Of a stretch of 64,000 nucleotides of DNA, positions 9,113 to 22,627 are shown piece after piece. The stretch lies in the NCBI GenBank assembly GCA_023079485.1, contig CM041083.1, forward strand, positions 171,149,980 through 171,213,979, written 5' to 3'. The translations under genes and the position numbers were made by a program. Below the pieces are notes generated by a model. It saw only the letters and a list, made by a program, of their open reading frames with translations. It did not search any database and was not told the origin of the DNA. Origin of the DNA: Archilochus colubris (Eukaryota > Chordata > Aves > Apodiformes > Trochilidae). The stretch's first letter is position 1. Each line of letters begins with the position of its first letter.

Positions 9113-12100
9113 AACCCTGTGGATTACATTTCACTAAAACAGAAAGCACAGGAGAGGTTGCAAGGAAATGGTTGTGAGTCAGTGGGACACCTTGCTTGAC
9201 CACTTCTGTCTCCAGTGTGCTGGCAGCTGTCAGACTCTGCACAGCCCCACCGTTTCCAGTCATTTATGGGGCTGATGCTACACTGACACTGAGAAGTGTT
9301 CCTGGTTGATCCCTGTTGGCAGTGTTATTTCCCAATGTGCAATTTACTTTTAGATAGAAACCATTGGAGAAATTAAGTCACAAGCAACCACAATTGAAGC
9401 AATACTGAAATTGGCATGAAAAGTTCCTTGCACTTTGGTATAAATTTCAGGGCAATAGCCTCTAGTTTAAAGGGCAGGTGACAAACCAAATTTTTCCTTT
9501 CTGCTTTATCAGCTCAGATAAATTATGACATGTCCTGCACTCCTTTCCCCTCTGAGTAGAACTTTAATTTTAAATTCCATAGTAGGCTGGAAAGAAACCA
9601 AACAAAAGCAAATGACGGAATAAATCTACTCAGGTGAAGGAAATGATGGAGTCACTCCAGTGGCTTTGAACATTAGGGGTATCTACTTGATTTCACAGTC
9701 TCAAAGTGGTCAGAGGTACCCCTCTGTATTGCAGTCACTGCAGTTCAGGCATGACTGTTTGGCTTGCAGATTTGACTTTAACCTTTTTAAATCCAGAATG
9801 AAAAAAAAAAAAAAAGAGAAATGAAAAATTAAAATTAAAAAAAAGAGAATTGCTCAGGTAACATATTTCCTGAACTTTGGTCTGCCAAAGCATACAGTCC
9901 ACACTGGGGATTCACTCTATTTGTCTGAGTGAGCAGGGACAGTGGGGACAGAGCTCTGAACACAAAATTAACAAATCATTTCAGTCTGACAAGGCTTAAG
10001 TTTTCTTTTGCTGCAGAGCGTGACCAGTACTAAAAAGAAGAGCACCATAAGCAACAGCCTGCACATTTTTTTTTATTTTTTTTCCCTCTGGCAACTACAG
10101 AAAAAATTGGATGTCCCCCTAAAAAGAGTGCCATAGCTCAGCAAGGAGTTTTGATCTCAGTGTGAGAATTACTGAGTGAAATCAAATGTCCTTTTGTCTC
10201 TCAAGGAGTTCAGACTAGAAAATTAGTTCCTTTCTCACCCCAAAATTTATTATTTTGTTACTATCAGGTGGCTGGCACCAGAAGCTTTAAAGCCAGGAGA
10301 AAGTGTCACAGGGGATTCAGACTTTTATGGGAAACCAGAGACTGTTTGCCTTATAGAGAATGGCAGAAGTTATCTCTCTGTAAAAGATGCAGGCCTGGGA
10401 GAGGGTGAGAGTATATTCTGGATGTCAGACTCCAGGAATAGCAAGAAACATCTCTTTCAAGGCTGTGTTCTTTCAGATGCGTAGAAATTCAACCAAGGTG
10501 CTCAGGCACAGCTTCTCAGACAGTGATTGTTGTGGTGTTGAGGGAGACATGATCCAAGCAGACGGTCACCGTGATGTCTCTGTCAAAAAAGGGAGAAATC
10601 TTCCTTGCCTGAGGGTCTCCCCTACCACCAAGATGTTAAAAGGGAAGCTCAAGCTACCTAAACTGGAACTACAGAATGGAAATAATCCCCCCCCATCCCT
10701 CAAACAGCATGTCTCTCACTCCTTCTTTGGGCCCCTGGGCATTTCTGATGCCATCATTGGAGAAGACTGATGTAGGTATATGCACTGTCTTCTTCTTTGG
10801 AGGATCTTGACAGGGCTGACCATGTCTGTCTGGATTTAAATGACAAGTTTGCAGCATAGATCTCAGGCTCAGATATGGCCAATGAGGTGCATGACCTCTC
10901 CTAGCACAGAGGTCCAGAAGAAGTCAGATGGGTTAGATGTTAAATGCTCCCTTGAGAGCATCTCATCCAGTGAGAGTAAGATGTTCAAGGTGGGGACAAC
11001 AGCTCTGCTGTCACCCCAAGCTAGGTGAGACAAATCCCTGGCCTTTCTAGCCCAATTTGAACCTTCCCAACCCTTCAGATCGGCTTTACTGCTGGCAAGT
11101 TGTGGTGGTCCCCTCATGTCAGCATATCTTAAAGGTCAGTAAGAGCATCAGTCACTTCCTAGCAAAGAGAAAACATATGAAAGGTGTGCATGAGTATTTA
11201 TGTGCATGAAGTACTAAGATCCAGTGCTCAGCTTTATCCTGAGTGTCTAATTAGGTGAACGTGCTCCTGGAGGACAAGGTGCACTACCTAAATCAAGAGC
11301 TTAAAATCCCCAACCATGTTTCTTTTCCAGAATAGTCACAGCTATGCCCCATAATACATCATTTGCTGTCCTCATGTGCACACCTCACAAGTGCATCTTA
11401 GCAAAGACAAAGCTATTCAGGCTAGTCAAACCAAGGAAATAATAATTACTTGTAAAATTACTACAAGCTGATTTTCTCATTAAAATTTCATTAATGTATT
11501 TTTTTTTTCCCTGACTGTGCCAAACCCCATACTTTTAAAAGCATCTCATTCTATTATATTTCCATTAACACTGCCCACCATATTAATAGACTGAAAACAC
11601 AGGTTAGTACATTTGTGCTGCTAATGAGCACTGCCCTCCCCTTCTCAAAACATAGTTATTCCATGCAAAATAAATATTATGGCTAATGCTCTCCATTTCT
11701 CCCATGGACGTGTTCTAAAGCTATCAGCAGGGTTTCCAGTTGATCTCAAAGGTCTCATCTGTGTTTGGTTTGGAAACAAAACGACAGCAAGTTATTACTG
11801 TCTCCATCCCAGCACAGCCAGAGCCCAGCTAACAAAAGGAAAGTGCCACATTAATGCTGGCTGCTGTTTTATCATCATCTCCAGGCTCTGAGAAGGGTTA
11901 TTTTACAGTAAGAGGCTTGACGTGGTGCCTCTCAACAGGGCTTGCTCCAGTGCCATGGGTGGCATGTGGTTGGTCCCCTGCCCCGTGGTGGCTGCATTTG
12001 TCCAGGAGGGTTTCTCTGCTCCACTTCATCCTCCAAAGCTGACCTTCTCCTTCTGAGAACCAGCTGCCCCATCCAATGGTGAGCACAGTGGCTCTAAAAG

Positions 12101-13374
12101 TTGGGGGAGGGAAACTTATAAAAGATGTGTCTTGCTGTGACAAGGAGCCCTTGGCACCTGTGGGATCTGGAAAAAGCCCCTCTTCTCTGTCTCATCCTTC
12201 CCTGTAGGTCAGGCAGAGAAGCCTTGCAGTGCTACTTCAGCTCTCCCTGGGGTGTCAGCCAGGAAAAAACACCCTGGGGCTTACTAGAGTGAAGGATGGA
12301 GGGAGGATGCCAGAGAGAGGAATGTTTCACCATGTACCAACATTGAGCATCTTCTGAATGCTTATCTACTGGCTGCTCTCTCCATCCCCAGAGGATGCCA
12401 CCCATCACATTCCCTGGCTGTGGGGTGCAGGCCAGGCTTAGTTCCAAGCATGTAAACACACCCTTCAGAAAGCAACCCTCACCACCCTCCTTGCTGACAT
12501 TAAAGGCAGCTTTTAGGGATGTGAAGATTTGGCTGGATCATCAGGAGCCCGATGGAGAGCAGGATCATCTCTAGTGAATATAATCCCATTACAAAAACTG
12601 GTCCTAATGACCACAGGAGCATGCAAGCCCTGAGGAAGGAGACCCCAGCATCATACCTGCTTGCTGCAGATTCACCTCAGTATAGATGGGAGTATAAGCT
12701 GAGAGATTGCTTCAGCATCTTGCAAGCCATCCAAGCCATCCAGGCTGTGAGCACACTGATGTAGCCATCAGAAAGCAGCCCCCTCCTCTATAACAGTTTC
12801 TATGCAAGCAGCAGTGTTTACTTTCTTATACTTTTCTAATTAGGGTCAGAGCAAAAGCAATATCCATGCACGCTGTCTCCTGGGAGAAGATTGATTTTTA
12901 AGATGTAACTTCAGGAAAAGACTGAGTTATCTTTTTTTTTCAGGACTTGGGCTAATCTCCCCTTTCCACAGGGAGGGATTAGGGTTAGGGCTGTGGGATT
13001 TGCAGTTTTAATCAGCGGCGCCTCGTCAACTTTCATTGTCTGCTCCAGATTACTCTGGCATCTCCATATCCTCCCATTCCTCTGAATAATGAGGAGCTGC
13101 AGTCTGAATCCTATCTTACTGATACTGCTGGACTTTTATGACCTTATGGAAATCAGCAGTAACTTAGCCTGCTGCTTCTCTTTTCAGAGGAAAAGGAAGG
13201 TTTTGTTGGCACTGGGATTTCACCCTGCTCCTCTCAATGACTCAAAAGATCTTAATGAAGATCTTAATGATCTTAATGAAGTTTTTTTTTTCTGCTGGTG
13301 GTGGGAACACTATCTTTGGTCCTGCCTGTCTTGAGCAATGATTGATAGATGGACCAGAGTAACATCTGGATGAG
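9113..13374. other. Non-coding DNA
   Basis: No recognised gene. Contains short A runs (9799-9814 and 9837-9845) and a 127-codon open frame at 10387-10770 (+) that has no recognisable motif and is most likely chance. GGATTAGGGTTAGGGC at 12975-12990 holds two telomere-like units only. Confidence 0.55.
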
Positions 13375-13655
13375 GGAGGAGAGGAGAAGAGAGGAGAGGA
13401 GAGGAGAGGAGAGGAGAGGAGAGGAGAGGAGAGGAGAAGAGAAGAGAAGAGAAGAGAAGAGAAGAGAAGAGAAGAGAAGAGAAGAGAAGAGAAGAGAAGA
13501 GAAGAGAAGAGAAGAGAAGAGAAGAGAAGAGAAGAGGAGAGGAGAGAAGAGAAGAGAGGAGAGGAGGAGGAGAGGAGAGGAGAGGAGAGGAGAGGAGAGG
13601 AGAGGAGAGGAGAGGAGAGGAGAGGAGAGGAGAGGAGAGGAGAGGAGAGGAGAGG
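13375..13655 (+). repeat. Purine pentamer satellite (GGAGA/GAAGA)n
   Basis: About 280 bases of pure purine: a (GAGGA)n block, a central (GAAGA)n block at about 13435-13535, then (GAGGA)n again to 13655. Because the period is 5 it is open in all frames on both strands, which creates long false reading frames (Arg/Glu-rich on +, Leu/Ser-rich on -). Such homopurine mirror tracts can form triplex DNA. Confidence 0.95.
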
Positions 13656-14696
13656 AATTCTCAGCAGTGGAATATGTCTCTCTGTCCTCACCATAGCTCA
13701 CAGCTCATAGCCTCAGAGAAGCCAAAGTTCTAAGGGGAAAAAATGCATTCTTCAGGACTGGGTGAGTCAAGAAGTTGGTGAATTATTACATAGGGTTTGT
13801 TTTGTTTGCTTTGTCTTACCTACAAGAGCCAAGATGTTATTAGAGGCCGACATATTTTGTGTATTTGCACAGGATGGAAACAAAATCCTATTCCCCTTAT
13901 TGAAGTAGAAACAAACACCCTTAGCACTCCCGTGGCTCAGAAATCCCCATTCTGCTGAGTTTTGTCACCAAAAGTCTCATCTGTGTCCTTGCATGGCCAA
14001 CCTGTCACTGTTTCACTCACTCGCTGCTGCCAGTTCCCTTGTAGGGCAAATCTAAGGGATCAGCTCTTGCTTGTGCAATCAGAAAACCCCATGATCTGCC
14101 GTAACCAGCACTGAGCAGACCTTCAGATGAAGATAATTTTCCTGGTTGAGGACCTAAGACGGTGCCCACCTACTTGACAGCTGAAATAACTTTAATTTTT
14201 ATTTCAGCTTGGATGTTTAGGAAGAAAATATGTTTAGGCAAGTTGCAAAGATAATTTAAACTTTTCTTATTTACAGTGACTTTGCTAGCTTCTATTTTTT
14301 TTTCCCCAAGGAAGATGTTTTCTGGTCACATGTTGATTTTGACAGTGTTTTCCCATTCTGCTTTAGTGGAGTTTAAGGTGGTCTATCTGGTTATATCCTT
14401 AAGGGAGGGAAACAGAGGGGGGAGAAATACAAGAAGACCTGAAAGCCCTGACCTTTCCAATCTTCCTAAGGACCTTTTCAATCTGTTTGGCACAATACCC
14501 TGCTGTGGGAACCATCATGGGCTCTATGATTTTTTCTAATAGGAAAATTAAAGCAGATCTCAGAATCTCAGAAGCTCTTGTGACACCAAAGATAATCGCC
14601 AACCTCCAGCCACCTCCCATCCCTTGTTCAGTCAAATGCTTCAGTGTGAACTACAGCTGGCCCTATAGCTCACCTGCTGCCCACCACTTATCAGTC
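13656..14696. other. Non-coding DNA
   Basis: Nothing recognisable on either strand. Confidence 0.5.
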
Positions 14697-14830
14697 TCAC
14701 AGAATCATAAAATGGTTTGGGTTGGAAGGAACCTTAAAGATCACCTGGTTCCGACCCCCCAGCCATGGGCAGGGTCACCTCCCATCAGAGCAATTTGCTC
14801 CAAGTCCCACCCATCCTGGCCTTGAACACA
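14697..14830 (-). mobile_element. CR1 LINE 3' fragment
   Basis: TCACAGAATCATAAAATGG followed by TTGGGTTGGAAGGAACC, then CCATGGGCAGGGTCACC and CTGGCCTTGAACAC. It matches the reverse complement of the CR1 3' end and stops after about 130 bases. Confidence 0.92.
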
Positions 14831-16985
14831 CAAACTAAGGCAGCCACAGATTCCCTGGGCAAAGTCATCTTAATTAAATGAGTTTAGTTATGTTTATTAT
14901 GTTTAGTAGGTTCATTATGTTTAGTGCAGTAACAACCCCATAGGAGCCTGAAAAGAGGAGTGGGAAGTGGAGTGTGTGTATAGGGAAGAGCCTGACTTGG
15001 AGGTCTTGGAGAGAGGACACAGGCAGGACCTAGCAGCTGGGGACACTCTTCATTCCAGGTATTTAGATGCTGGAATAGTGGAAAAACCAGCCTTTCATCT
15101 AGGGCTGGGTGTGAGGGTGCCTGCAGTCCCACAGGAAGGCCTCCGACTTGCAAGGGAAAATAGCCCTGAATGATTGCTCAGTACCAGCATTGATCCAGAA
15201 AGGGGAAAAACACTTGCACAGGAGGTTCTCGAAGTAAAAATATTCATTACTGCCTTGGCACACATGTATTTATACAGATTGCTCACAGATGTGCTTATGT
15301 TTGGGTTTGGATACTCTCAGATTAGGGATAAAAGGATCTCCATCCATTGGTGCATGGGGGCTGTTCTGTATTCCCTGATAGGGCCAAAAAAGGCCCTAAG
15401 AAGCTGGCATTGCACTTCATGGAAGAAAGCCAAAATTTGCACCCAGGCTCTCTTACAGCTGTGCAAATTGTTTTGGATTAATCTCAGTCAGTGTCAGTGA
15501 TTCTGGCAGGATGATAACTGGCCTTTTTCCAGTTTCTCCTATATTGCTTGATGTAGGACTGATCAGCTTTCAGTCAAAGCAGATATTTTTATAAATAAAT
15601 CTGAAGGAAATTGAGTTTGCATTCAGTCTCTTTGTCTATAATTCAATTTTCATTGATGCAATAAGTTTGCAAAATGAATTTCTTCTGAGAGGCTTTATTA
15701 TATTTGTTAACAAGAGCAAGGCTATTCCACTGGAGGTTTTCTGCCATAGTATTTTAAATATAGAGATGTCTTACTTTCTCAGTCGCTCTCATTAAACTTA
15801 GTGGCTGAAAACATGAGACTCCACGTGGACACTTGCAGGTATGAAGAATATAGCATTTGTTCAAGAATAAGCCCTACTAATACCCTTCCTGAATCCATTC
15901 TTTTTTTTGTCTGTAGCTTTGGGAAACCACTTTTCTTTTTTTTCTTTTTTTTTTTTTTCTTTTTTTTTTTTTTACAGATGTCTGCAGCCTTCTGCATTAC
16001 TCTGTCACTTCCAGAAAATAGGATTTCTCACCTACAGATGGTGAGGAGAGAGGAGGATAGCCGTGAACATTAGGTTGAAATTACTTGTCAAGTTTGATCA
16101 ATTCATAGGAAGACAAAATCCCTTTTGAAAAGGCACAGTTGATTTTTGAAGATTAGTAGCTGTGTCCTCACAGCTTCATTGTTTGGGAAATTATACAAGA
16201 GTGCAGTTTATTACTCAAATGGAAGATACATTTGCATGTAGATGGTACATCAATTATTTCATTCTGCTCTGAATGGTGCAATAAACAACCCCTCTCCTGT
16301 ACAGGCTCACACAAATGCATACAGGCTTTCACCTACCTGGGACTTGTGCCACAGAGGCTTGTTCTTGGTGGGTGCGTTTTCTTTTTCTCTTTATTGCCTT
16401 GTAAGTATTATTATTTGACAAAGAGCTGTGGAAGGAGTACATGAATCTGTTAAAGATAACAAAGCTCCATTATGAGCCAAAATTCAAGAAAGGAGACAAA
16501 TAAATCTTTGATAATGTGGAATAGCTGGTCCCTGACTCTTCAAGCAAGGAGTTGATATTGAAATGAATGTTAATCTGAATCCTGCTGCTCTTTGTGGTGA
16601 CTTCTTGTTGCAGCAATTTCTTCTTACAATTTAGTCATGTCATGATGCATTAATTACCATCTGTGTGGTTCTGTTTAATAGGAGCATTAGGAGACAATAC
16701 CTGGTTTGTTCCCTTCTGGACTAGTATTTATGTGAGACAAGCGTGTGCGTGTGCCAGAAAACTGCTTCTGATCTGCTGCATGCTTTATGGTTCCCCAACG
16801 TGGGCTGCTAATCGGCAGGCAGTTGGCTGTCTCTGAGAGGAAAAAAGAAAGGTATGTTTCATAAACCCTTCCAGCTTCCTGCTCTGATATTTAGCCTGGT
16901 TTCCTTAGGAGATGTGGTTTATGCAGCACTGTGCCACGTGATGTCCTCATCGTGGCCAAAACATCAGGAGATTTTGCCTGGGTGC
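14831..16985. other. Non-coding DNA with T-rich run
   Basis: No gene seen. A T-rich stretch at 15931-15974 consists of short T runs broken by single C. Confidence 0.5.
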
Positions 16986-17557
16986 AGCGGAGCTGGGGGC
17001 AGCTCAGCCCCTGTACTCAGCGCTGGTGAGGCCACAGCTTGAGTCCTGTGTCCAGTTCTGAGCCCCTCAGTTCAGGAAGGAAATTGAGGTGCTGGAGCAG
17101 GTCCAAAGGAGGGCAACCAGGCTGGTGAAGGGACTCGAGCACAGATCCTATGAGGAGAGGCTGAGGGAGCTGGGGCTGTTCAGCCTGGAGAAGAGGAGGC
17201 TCAGGGGAGACCTCATCACTCTCTACAACTCCTGAAAGGAGGGTGTAGCCAGGTGGGGGTTGGTCTCTTTTCCCAGGCAACTCTCAGCAAGACAAGAGGG
17301 CATGGTCTCAAGTTGTGCCAGGGGAGGTTTAGGTTGGACATTAGAAAGAATTTCTTTACGGAGAGGGTGATCAGGCATTGGAATGGGCTGCCCAGGGAAG
17401 TAGTGGATTCTCCATCCCTGGAGATATTTAAGAAGAGACTGGATGTGGCACTCAGTGCCATGGTCTAGCAACCGCAACGGTGGTTCAAGGGTTGGACTTG
17501 ATGATCTCTGAGGTCCCTTCCAACCCAGCCAATTCTATGATTCTATGATTCTATGAT
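16986..17557 (+). mobile_element. CR1 LINE, about 570 bp, with complete 3' tail
   Basis: Collinear with the CR1 3' region: GCTGGTGAGGCCACAGCTTG, then GTGCTGGAGCAGGTCC, AAGGAGGGCAACCAGGCTGG, AGGCTGAGGGAGCTGGGG, TTCAGCCTGGAGAAGAGG, and GAGGTCCCTTCCAACCC. It ends in three ATTCTATG-type units at 17532-17557, the CR1 tail. It is 5'-truncated near 16986. Confidence 0.96.
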
Positions 17558-18619
17558 CAGCACCAGCAGCTGCATCCAAGGTTGGATTTGGGTTCTGCTG
17601 TCCCCAGGCTTCTCTCAGATGCAAGCAAGCCCTTCCCTCTGCCCCATTTCTCTCCCAGGGAGGTGGAATTTGTGATCCCCAGGGAAAACCCATGTGTGAG
17701 CTGTAGGGTATCAAGTATCCCATGAAAGCAAATGTCCCAGGGTAAGCTGGAGCTTCCCTAGGTGGGTTTGGAGAGGAGGGATGAGCAAGCTGAGGGCAGG
17801 GAGATCCCAGCAGTGCCTGCACTGCAGGACAGGCTGCATCACACTTGGTCTCCTGAGGGACAGTGTAGAGCCTGGGAAAGGGCTGTGGATCTGCAGAAGT
17901 GTCCCAGGTTTGTGGAAAAGTCCAGCTGGAGCTCACATTCCATCTCTTACAAAAGCCACCTGTCTAAGCTTTGGGCTAGAATAAAAAAAGCATGGATGCT
18001 TCAGCCCTCAGTACTTAGAAATCATAGAAAATCAAAGTTCTTCTCTGGGAGAAATACCCTGATGTCCCATCTTGGGCTGTGTGGAAATCCACCTGAAGTG
18101 TTATGAAAGCTGTCTCTGACCCACTTTGTTTGCTGATCATGTGTGAGCAGCCTCAGGAAAGCAACTCTTGCTTCTATTTGTTTTCTCCTCTGTCCATTAA
18201 CTTTTCATTTTCCTAAGAGTAAGGAGAAAAAAATGAAGACCCAAAAAGCCTCATGTATCTGAACACTTTGCAGCAGCAGAAAGAAACAAAATGAAACAAC
18301 TCCTTAAATTACTGCATTCTCAAAAAGAATCATCATCTTGTCATACAGGCAGTGTGCACCAGGCCCTCATTAACATCCTGGGCTATTTTTAGCCACTGTT
18401 CTTGCTGTGCATGAAATTTGGCTGTATTAAAGGAAGTACCACACTGCCTTGCTCAAACATAATTTCAGTCCACAAAAAGCACTCTGACTCTTCCTGCCTG
18501 GTGTTTTGAAGTACAGCTGCCTCCTCTGCAAACCAGTGACAGCTCTGCAGCCACCAGTGTATTTCTTCACAGGGAAGCAGAGGAAAGTCACCTCTCAGAT
18601 CTCCTTCCACCATCATCAT
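17558..18619. other. Non-coding DNA
   Basis: Nothing recognisable. Open frames here are short and lack motifs. Confidence 0.5.
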
Positions 18620-18622
18620 CTC

Positions 18623-18654
<32 letters not shown>

Positions 18655-18657
18655 TGT
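18620..18657. repeat. T run followed by (TG)n
   Basis: About 20 T followed by nine TG units, directly next to a CR1 fragment. Confidence 0.85.
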
Positions 18658-18664
18658 CTACCAT

Positions 18665-18895
18665 TCATAATCATAGAATGGTTTAAGCTGGAAGGGGACT
18701 TTAAAGGTCATCTTGTCCAACACCTTTACAGTAAGCAGGGACATCTTCAACTACATCAAGTTGCTCAGATCCTTATCCAAACTCACCTTGAATGTTTCCA
18801 GGGATGGGGCTTCTACCACCTTTCTAGGCCACCAGTTCCAGTGTTTCACTACCCTAATTGTAAAAAATTTCTCCCTAATATCTTGTTAATCCTAA
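18665..18895 (-). mobile_element. CR1 LINE 3' fragment (older subfamily)
   Basis: ATAATCATAGAATGGTTTAA, GCTGGAAGGGGACTTTAAAG, AAGTTGCTCAGA, TCCAGGGATGGGGCTTCTAC and TTTCTCCCTAATATCTTGTT follow the CR1 3' end in reverse complement. It is more diverged than the other copies. Confidence 0.88.
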
Positions 18896-21800
18896 AAGAG
18901 GTGGAGTTCTCCTCTTTGGGCCTTGCTGAAAGAGTCCTGGATTGTGATGGCAGGCCAGAGAAAGTCAGGACTATGGACATTAAATTCTGTTTGCTGCCAA
19001 AAAGGAGATCCAGACTTTGCCACAGCCCAGGATGCTCCTTTGGTAACCTGCAAGCACAAAGCACCCTTCACTTCTAGTCTGCAGTGTCTGGGGTAGGTTT
19101 CACTCTGATTTTCCTGGAGATTTGAACACCCAACACAGAGCAGAGGTTGATGTGAGCAATGTAATGGCTTTTTTTCCTTTTCTTCTAAAGTAGGTGCCTT
19201 AAGAGCTGGAATGGGCTACATCCCTACCTCTAATCCACACTTCTCCAAGGGAAACTACAGGCAGTCAGGACAGATGTAGGCACTTGTCTTCCAGATGTCT
19301 AAAGTCATAGGGGACAAAAATCATGCTTCATATCCAAGGGGAAAAGTTGTTTTTTTGTAGCCCCTTCAAGTTCACTTCCATTTGCACATATGGCAGGGAA
19401 TTCCAGGTGCCTCCACCTGGACCAGATAGTTTTCTTTCACTCTTTTGCTGAATTATTTAACACAAGCTCAATGTCATTTGCAGCTAGGTTCCAGAGGAAT
19501 GAGTGGTAATGAAGCAGTAATTTGTAGGAGAGACAACAGGTCAGATGAAGGTACCCTGCTCTGAGAAGAGGGTGGAGGTCATTCCAATAAACTGTGAATA
19601 TTCATCTGGCACATCTGGTCAGTTCTGATCACTCAGCTCTTTTCAAGGCAGTTTGTATCAAGCTTCATGAGTGTCTGAAATGGGCTTTGGCAATAAGAAA
19701 GCAAAGACAAAGATTGATGCTAAAAGGAATTGACAGGTAATAAGGTTAGAGATCCTGCCCAATTCTGATCTTGCAAAAAATCATCTTGAAATTAAAGAAT
19801 TAATCTGTGAAGGTTTTTGACAACATATGGAGTAGTGCTAAAGTATATTCCCCATTGATTGTCCAGAAGAAAAAACAGCAACTAAACAAAAAACAACTCT
19901 CCAAATTTGCAAGTGTTGGAGGAGCAGCATCGTGTTGCTTCCATTTACTGAAATGACAAAAGGATTAGAAAATGTCACAAATTATTTTCTTCTTCTCCCC
20001 ACATGCCCAGTGTTGGGATAGACACAGGACCAAAGATCTGATTCCCTCATGGGTTTTTAAGCTCTTGCCAGCAAATGCAGACGGTGCTGAACCCAGCTCA
20101 TGAGAGCAACTGGGTGCAGCCCAACCTGGGAGTACTGGGACCTGGGTTTTGCCTTTGGTGATGCTGACACTTTTCAAACTGGTTGTGACTGTAGAAGATT
20201 AAAGGTTGGCAATAACAAATTGTAAGGCAAGCTTCAGCAGGCAGTGCACTTTGGGAATTGTTTGTTTCTTCCTAATATTTCATTTCTACCCTCTCATGAT
20301 GCACTACCCTTTTCATAAAAGTAGCCGTCCAACACAAGCAGGAGGTACAAGCTAAGAATGCCAAATAGGATTTAGTGGTGTTTTTCATGGCAGGTACTGT
20401 GAAATGCTTTACAGATACCAATAGAAGGGTTTATTGCTTCTCTTTCATGCAATACCTCATCATAAGGATTTCTAGAAAATTATATACATTGGTTCAGATT
20501 AAGAAATTGTCTCTGAGGTACCAATGCATGCTAAAGCAGAGCACTTCTTACAATGTAATATATTATGTCAACGTCAAATAGTTGGGAATGACAGTGGAAT
20601 ATGAATGTACTGAAGCAAATACTGCTTAGGATTTGTAAATGTAAATATTTTACTTCTTCCTATGCCACTTAATTTACTTAAATTCCAGTCTGGCATACCT
20701 CACCTGGGTTCAGACAGGCTATTGATGCTAAACTCTGGGTGTTTGCTTAGTTCTTCCCTGTTAATTGAAATATTTCAGCAGATGTGTAGATGTCCTGACT
20801 GAAGTCCTAGGAAAAATTGCTATGCATAGGTCCTTAAGTGAAGCATCTTCTTTTCCAGCGTTGCCATCATGTGGGTCTTAAGTGGCACAACTACTGTGTT
20901 GTTCATCCAAAAAGGAACAGTTTCAGTTTCTCAGAAGATTAATTTTCTTGAGACATTAGCAGAGTGATGCTGCTTGAATTTTAGAAGAAATAATGGGCTT
21001 TTGAACATAGTGTCCTTGGTGGTCACAGGTGGGTACACCTCAGCACTAATCTCAGAGGATAAGTCAAGCATTTGGATTAAATAGCCTGAGCAGTAATTAG
21101 ATTGTGGAGTAGGTATTTCAAAACCCCCTCTTCTCCACAGTTCTCTGCTAAGTTTCAGGGATGCATGCCTTACCATCCCAGCTCCAGGTATTCCATATTG
21201 TACTACCTGATGCTTCTTTCTAACTAACTGGAAGTCTGTCACACACTGGAAGTTTGTCACACAGCCTCTTGCTGGTTTTCTGCCTGCTTTCCACTGTCTC
21301 GTGCTCATTTGCCTTGGGGTTAAATGTGTGTGTCCTGGAAAATGACACTGTGTTATGACACGTGGCATGTAACTCTAGGCTGAAGAGATATACAGGATCT
21401 CCTAACCCTCTGGAATTATGTAGTGCAATTATGTTGGCATAACAGAGAGGTCATTTGGGTTCACTTTGTCATCTGGAAAGTTTGCTTTTTAGAAGAATTG
21501 AAGTGAGGGCCTTGGAGTCCTTCTAGGGGATATCTATGGAGGATTAAGAGAGGGTTTACAGGGTGTTTGGGCTGGAGGCAAGACTGCTTGTCAGGGAAGG
21601 AGACTGCTCTAGGATGGAATGATGAGGGGACAGTCAGCTCTTCTGCCTTACGGGTCATGGTACCCAATGATGGTGTGTGAGCTGGAGCTGCAGCCTGAAG
21701 GCTGTGGCCCGAGGGACAGAGGATCAATCTCAAGATCATGAGTCACCATGGCCAAAATCAAAATCTCCCACAGAAAAAGTGACTTGAATGTAGTTATCAC

Positions 21801-22570
21801 CATTGGAAGAGGAGAAAACAGCGAGCCATCTGCATTTTAGTGACAATGAAAATATTCCCCAGTATCACCACCGTTATTCTGCTTTTCTCTAGATGACCCA
21901 ATACCAAACATTTGTGTATCTGAGGAGTCAGAAGGACCCCTCCTGACCACAGTCACATGTGGGAACCAGCCAAAAGCTCCACTGCCCCTTTGTTACACAC
22001 TCCTGCTTGACAACAAATAAGTCCCCAAGCTAGTTTGATTAGTGCTTCTCTGGTCCCAGACAACTGCCATCAAGTCTTTTAACATGCAATTATACTTTGA
22101 AAGGTCACTCTGTGAAAATGGTGCCATGAGGGTCCATGTTTATTGACTGCCTTTCCCTGGGCAATTTGCTCAGTTTGCATGTGATGAATAAATGCTGTTC
22201 TTGGCTGCTACCCAGCCCAACAGGTCTGAAAGCCAAGCTGTGTCAGCTTTCTGCCAGGGCATCATCACCAAAACTAAAGGTTACTTCAGAAAAACCTCTT
22301 AACCTGTAGCCTAGGATTGTCTTTTTCTGGTCACATTTGGATTTGGGCACTTTTCCATGATCCTTCCTCATCAGTATCTCTTCATTTCATCTCCTTTTGA
22401 GCTCTTGATGAACTCCACCTCTCCTTGTATCTGAGGTAGAATTTTTCCAGTCATCAACTTTTGCCTGCAGTGTAACTCTAAATTTAGCTGGGATGGTTCA
22501 GACCTATCTCTAGAACTGGCTGTTGTGTCTGCCTGACACAATCAGGAGAGGAAAATGACTTTTTTTTTTT

Positions 22571-22627
22571 CCTATCAGTATATCAGCATATACTGATATT
22601 TCCTATCAGTATATCAGTATATCAGCA
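22571..22627. repeat. Palindrome plus direct repeat of CCTATCAGTATATCAG
   Basis: TATCAGTATAT (22573-22583) and ATATACTGATA (22588-22598) are perfect reverse complements around a 4-base loop. CCTATCAGTATATCAG occurs at 22571-22586 and again at 22602-22617. It looks like local slippage and hairpin-templated copying. Confidence 0.8.

Noticed and set aside
10387..10770. 127-codon frame as a gene
   Set aside because: No recognisable domain and isolated in non-coding DNA.
12975..12990. Interstitial telomere repeat
   Set aside because: Only two TTAGGG-type units; too short to mean anything.
13242..13701. Long Leu/Ser-rich and Arg/Glu-rich open frames on both strands
   Set aside because: They are read from a period-5 purine repeat that is open in all frames; no gene.
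20931..21368. 145-codon minus-strand frame as a gene
   Set aside because: No motif, no splice context, amino-acid composition like random sequence.
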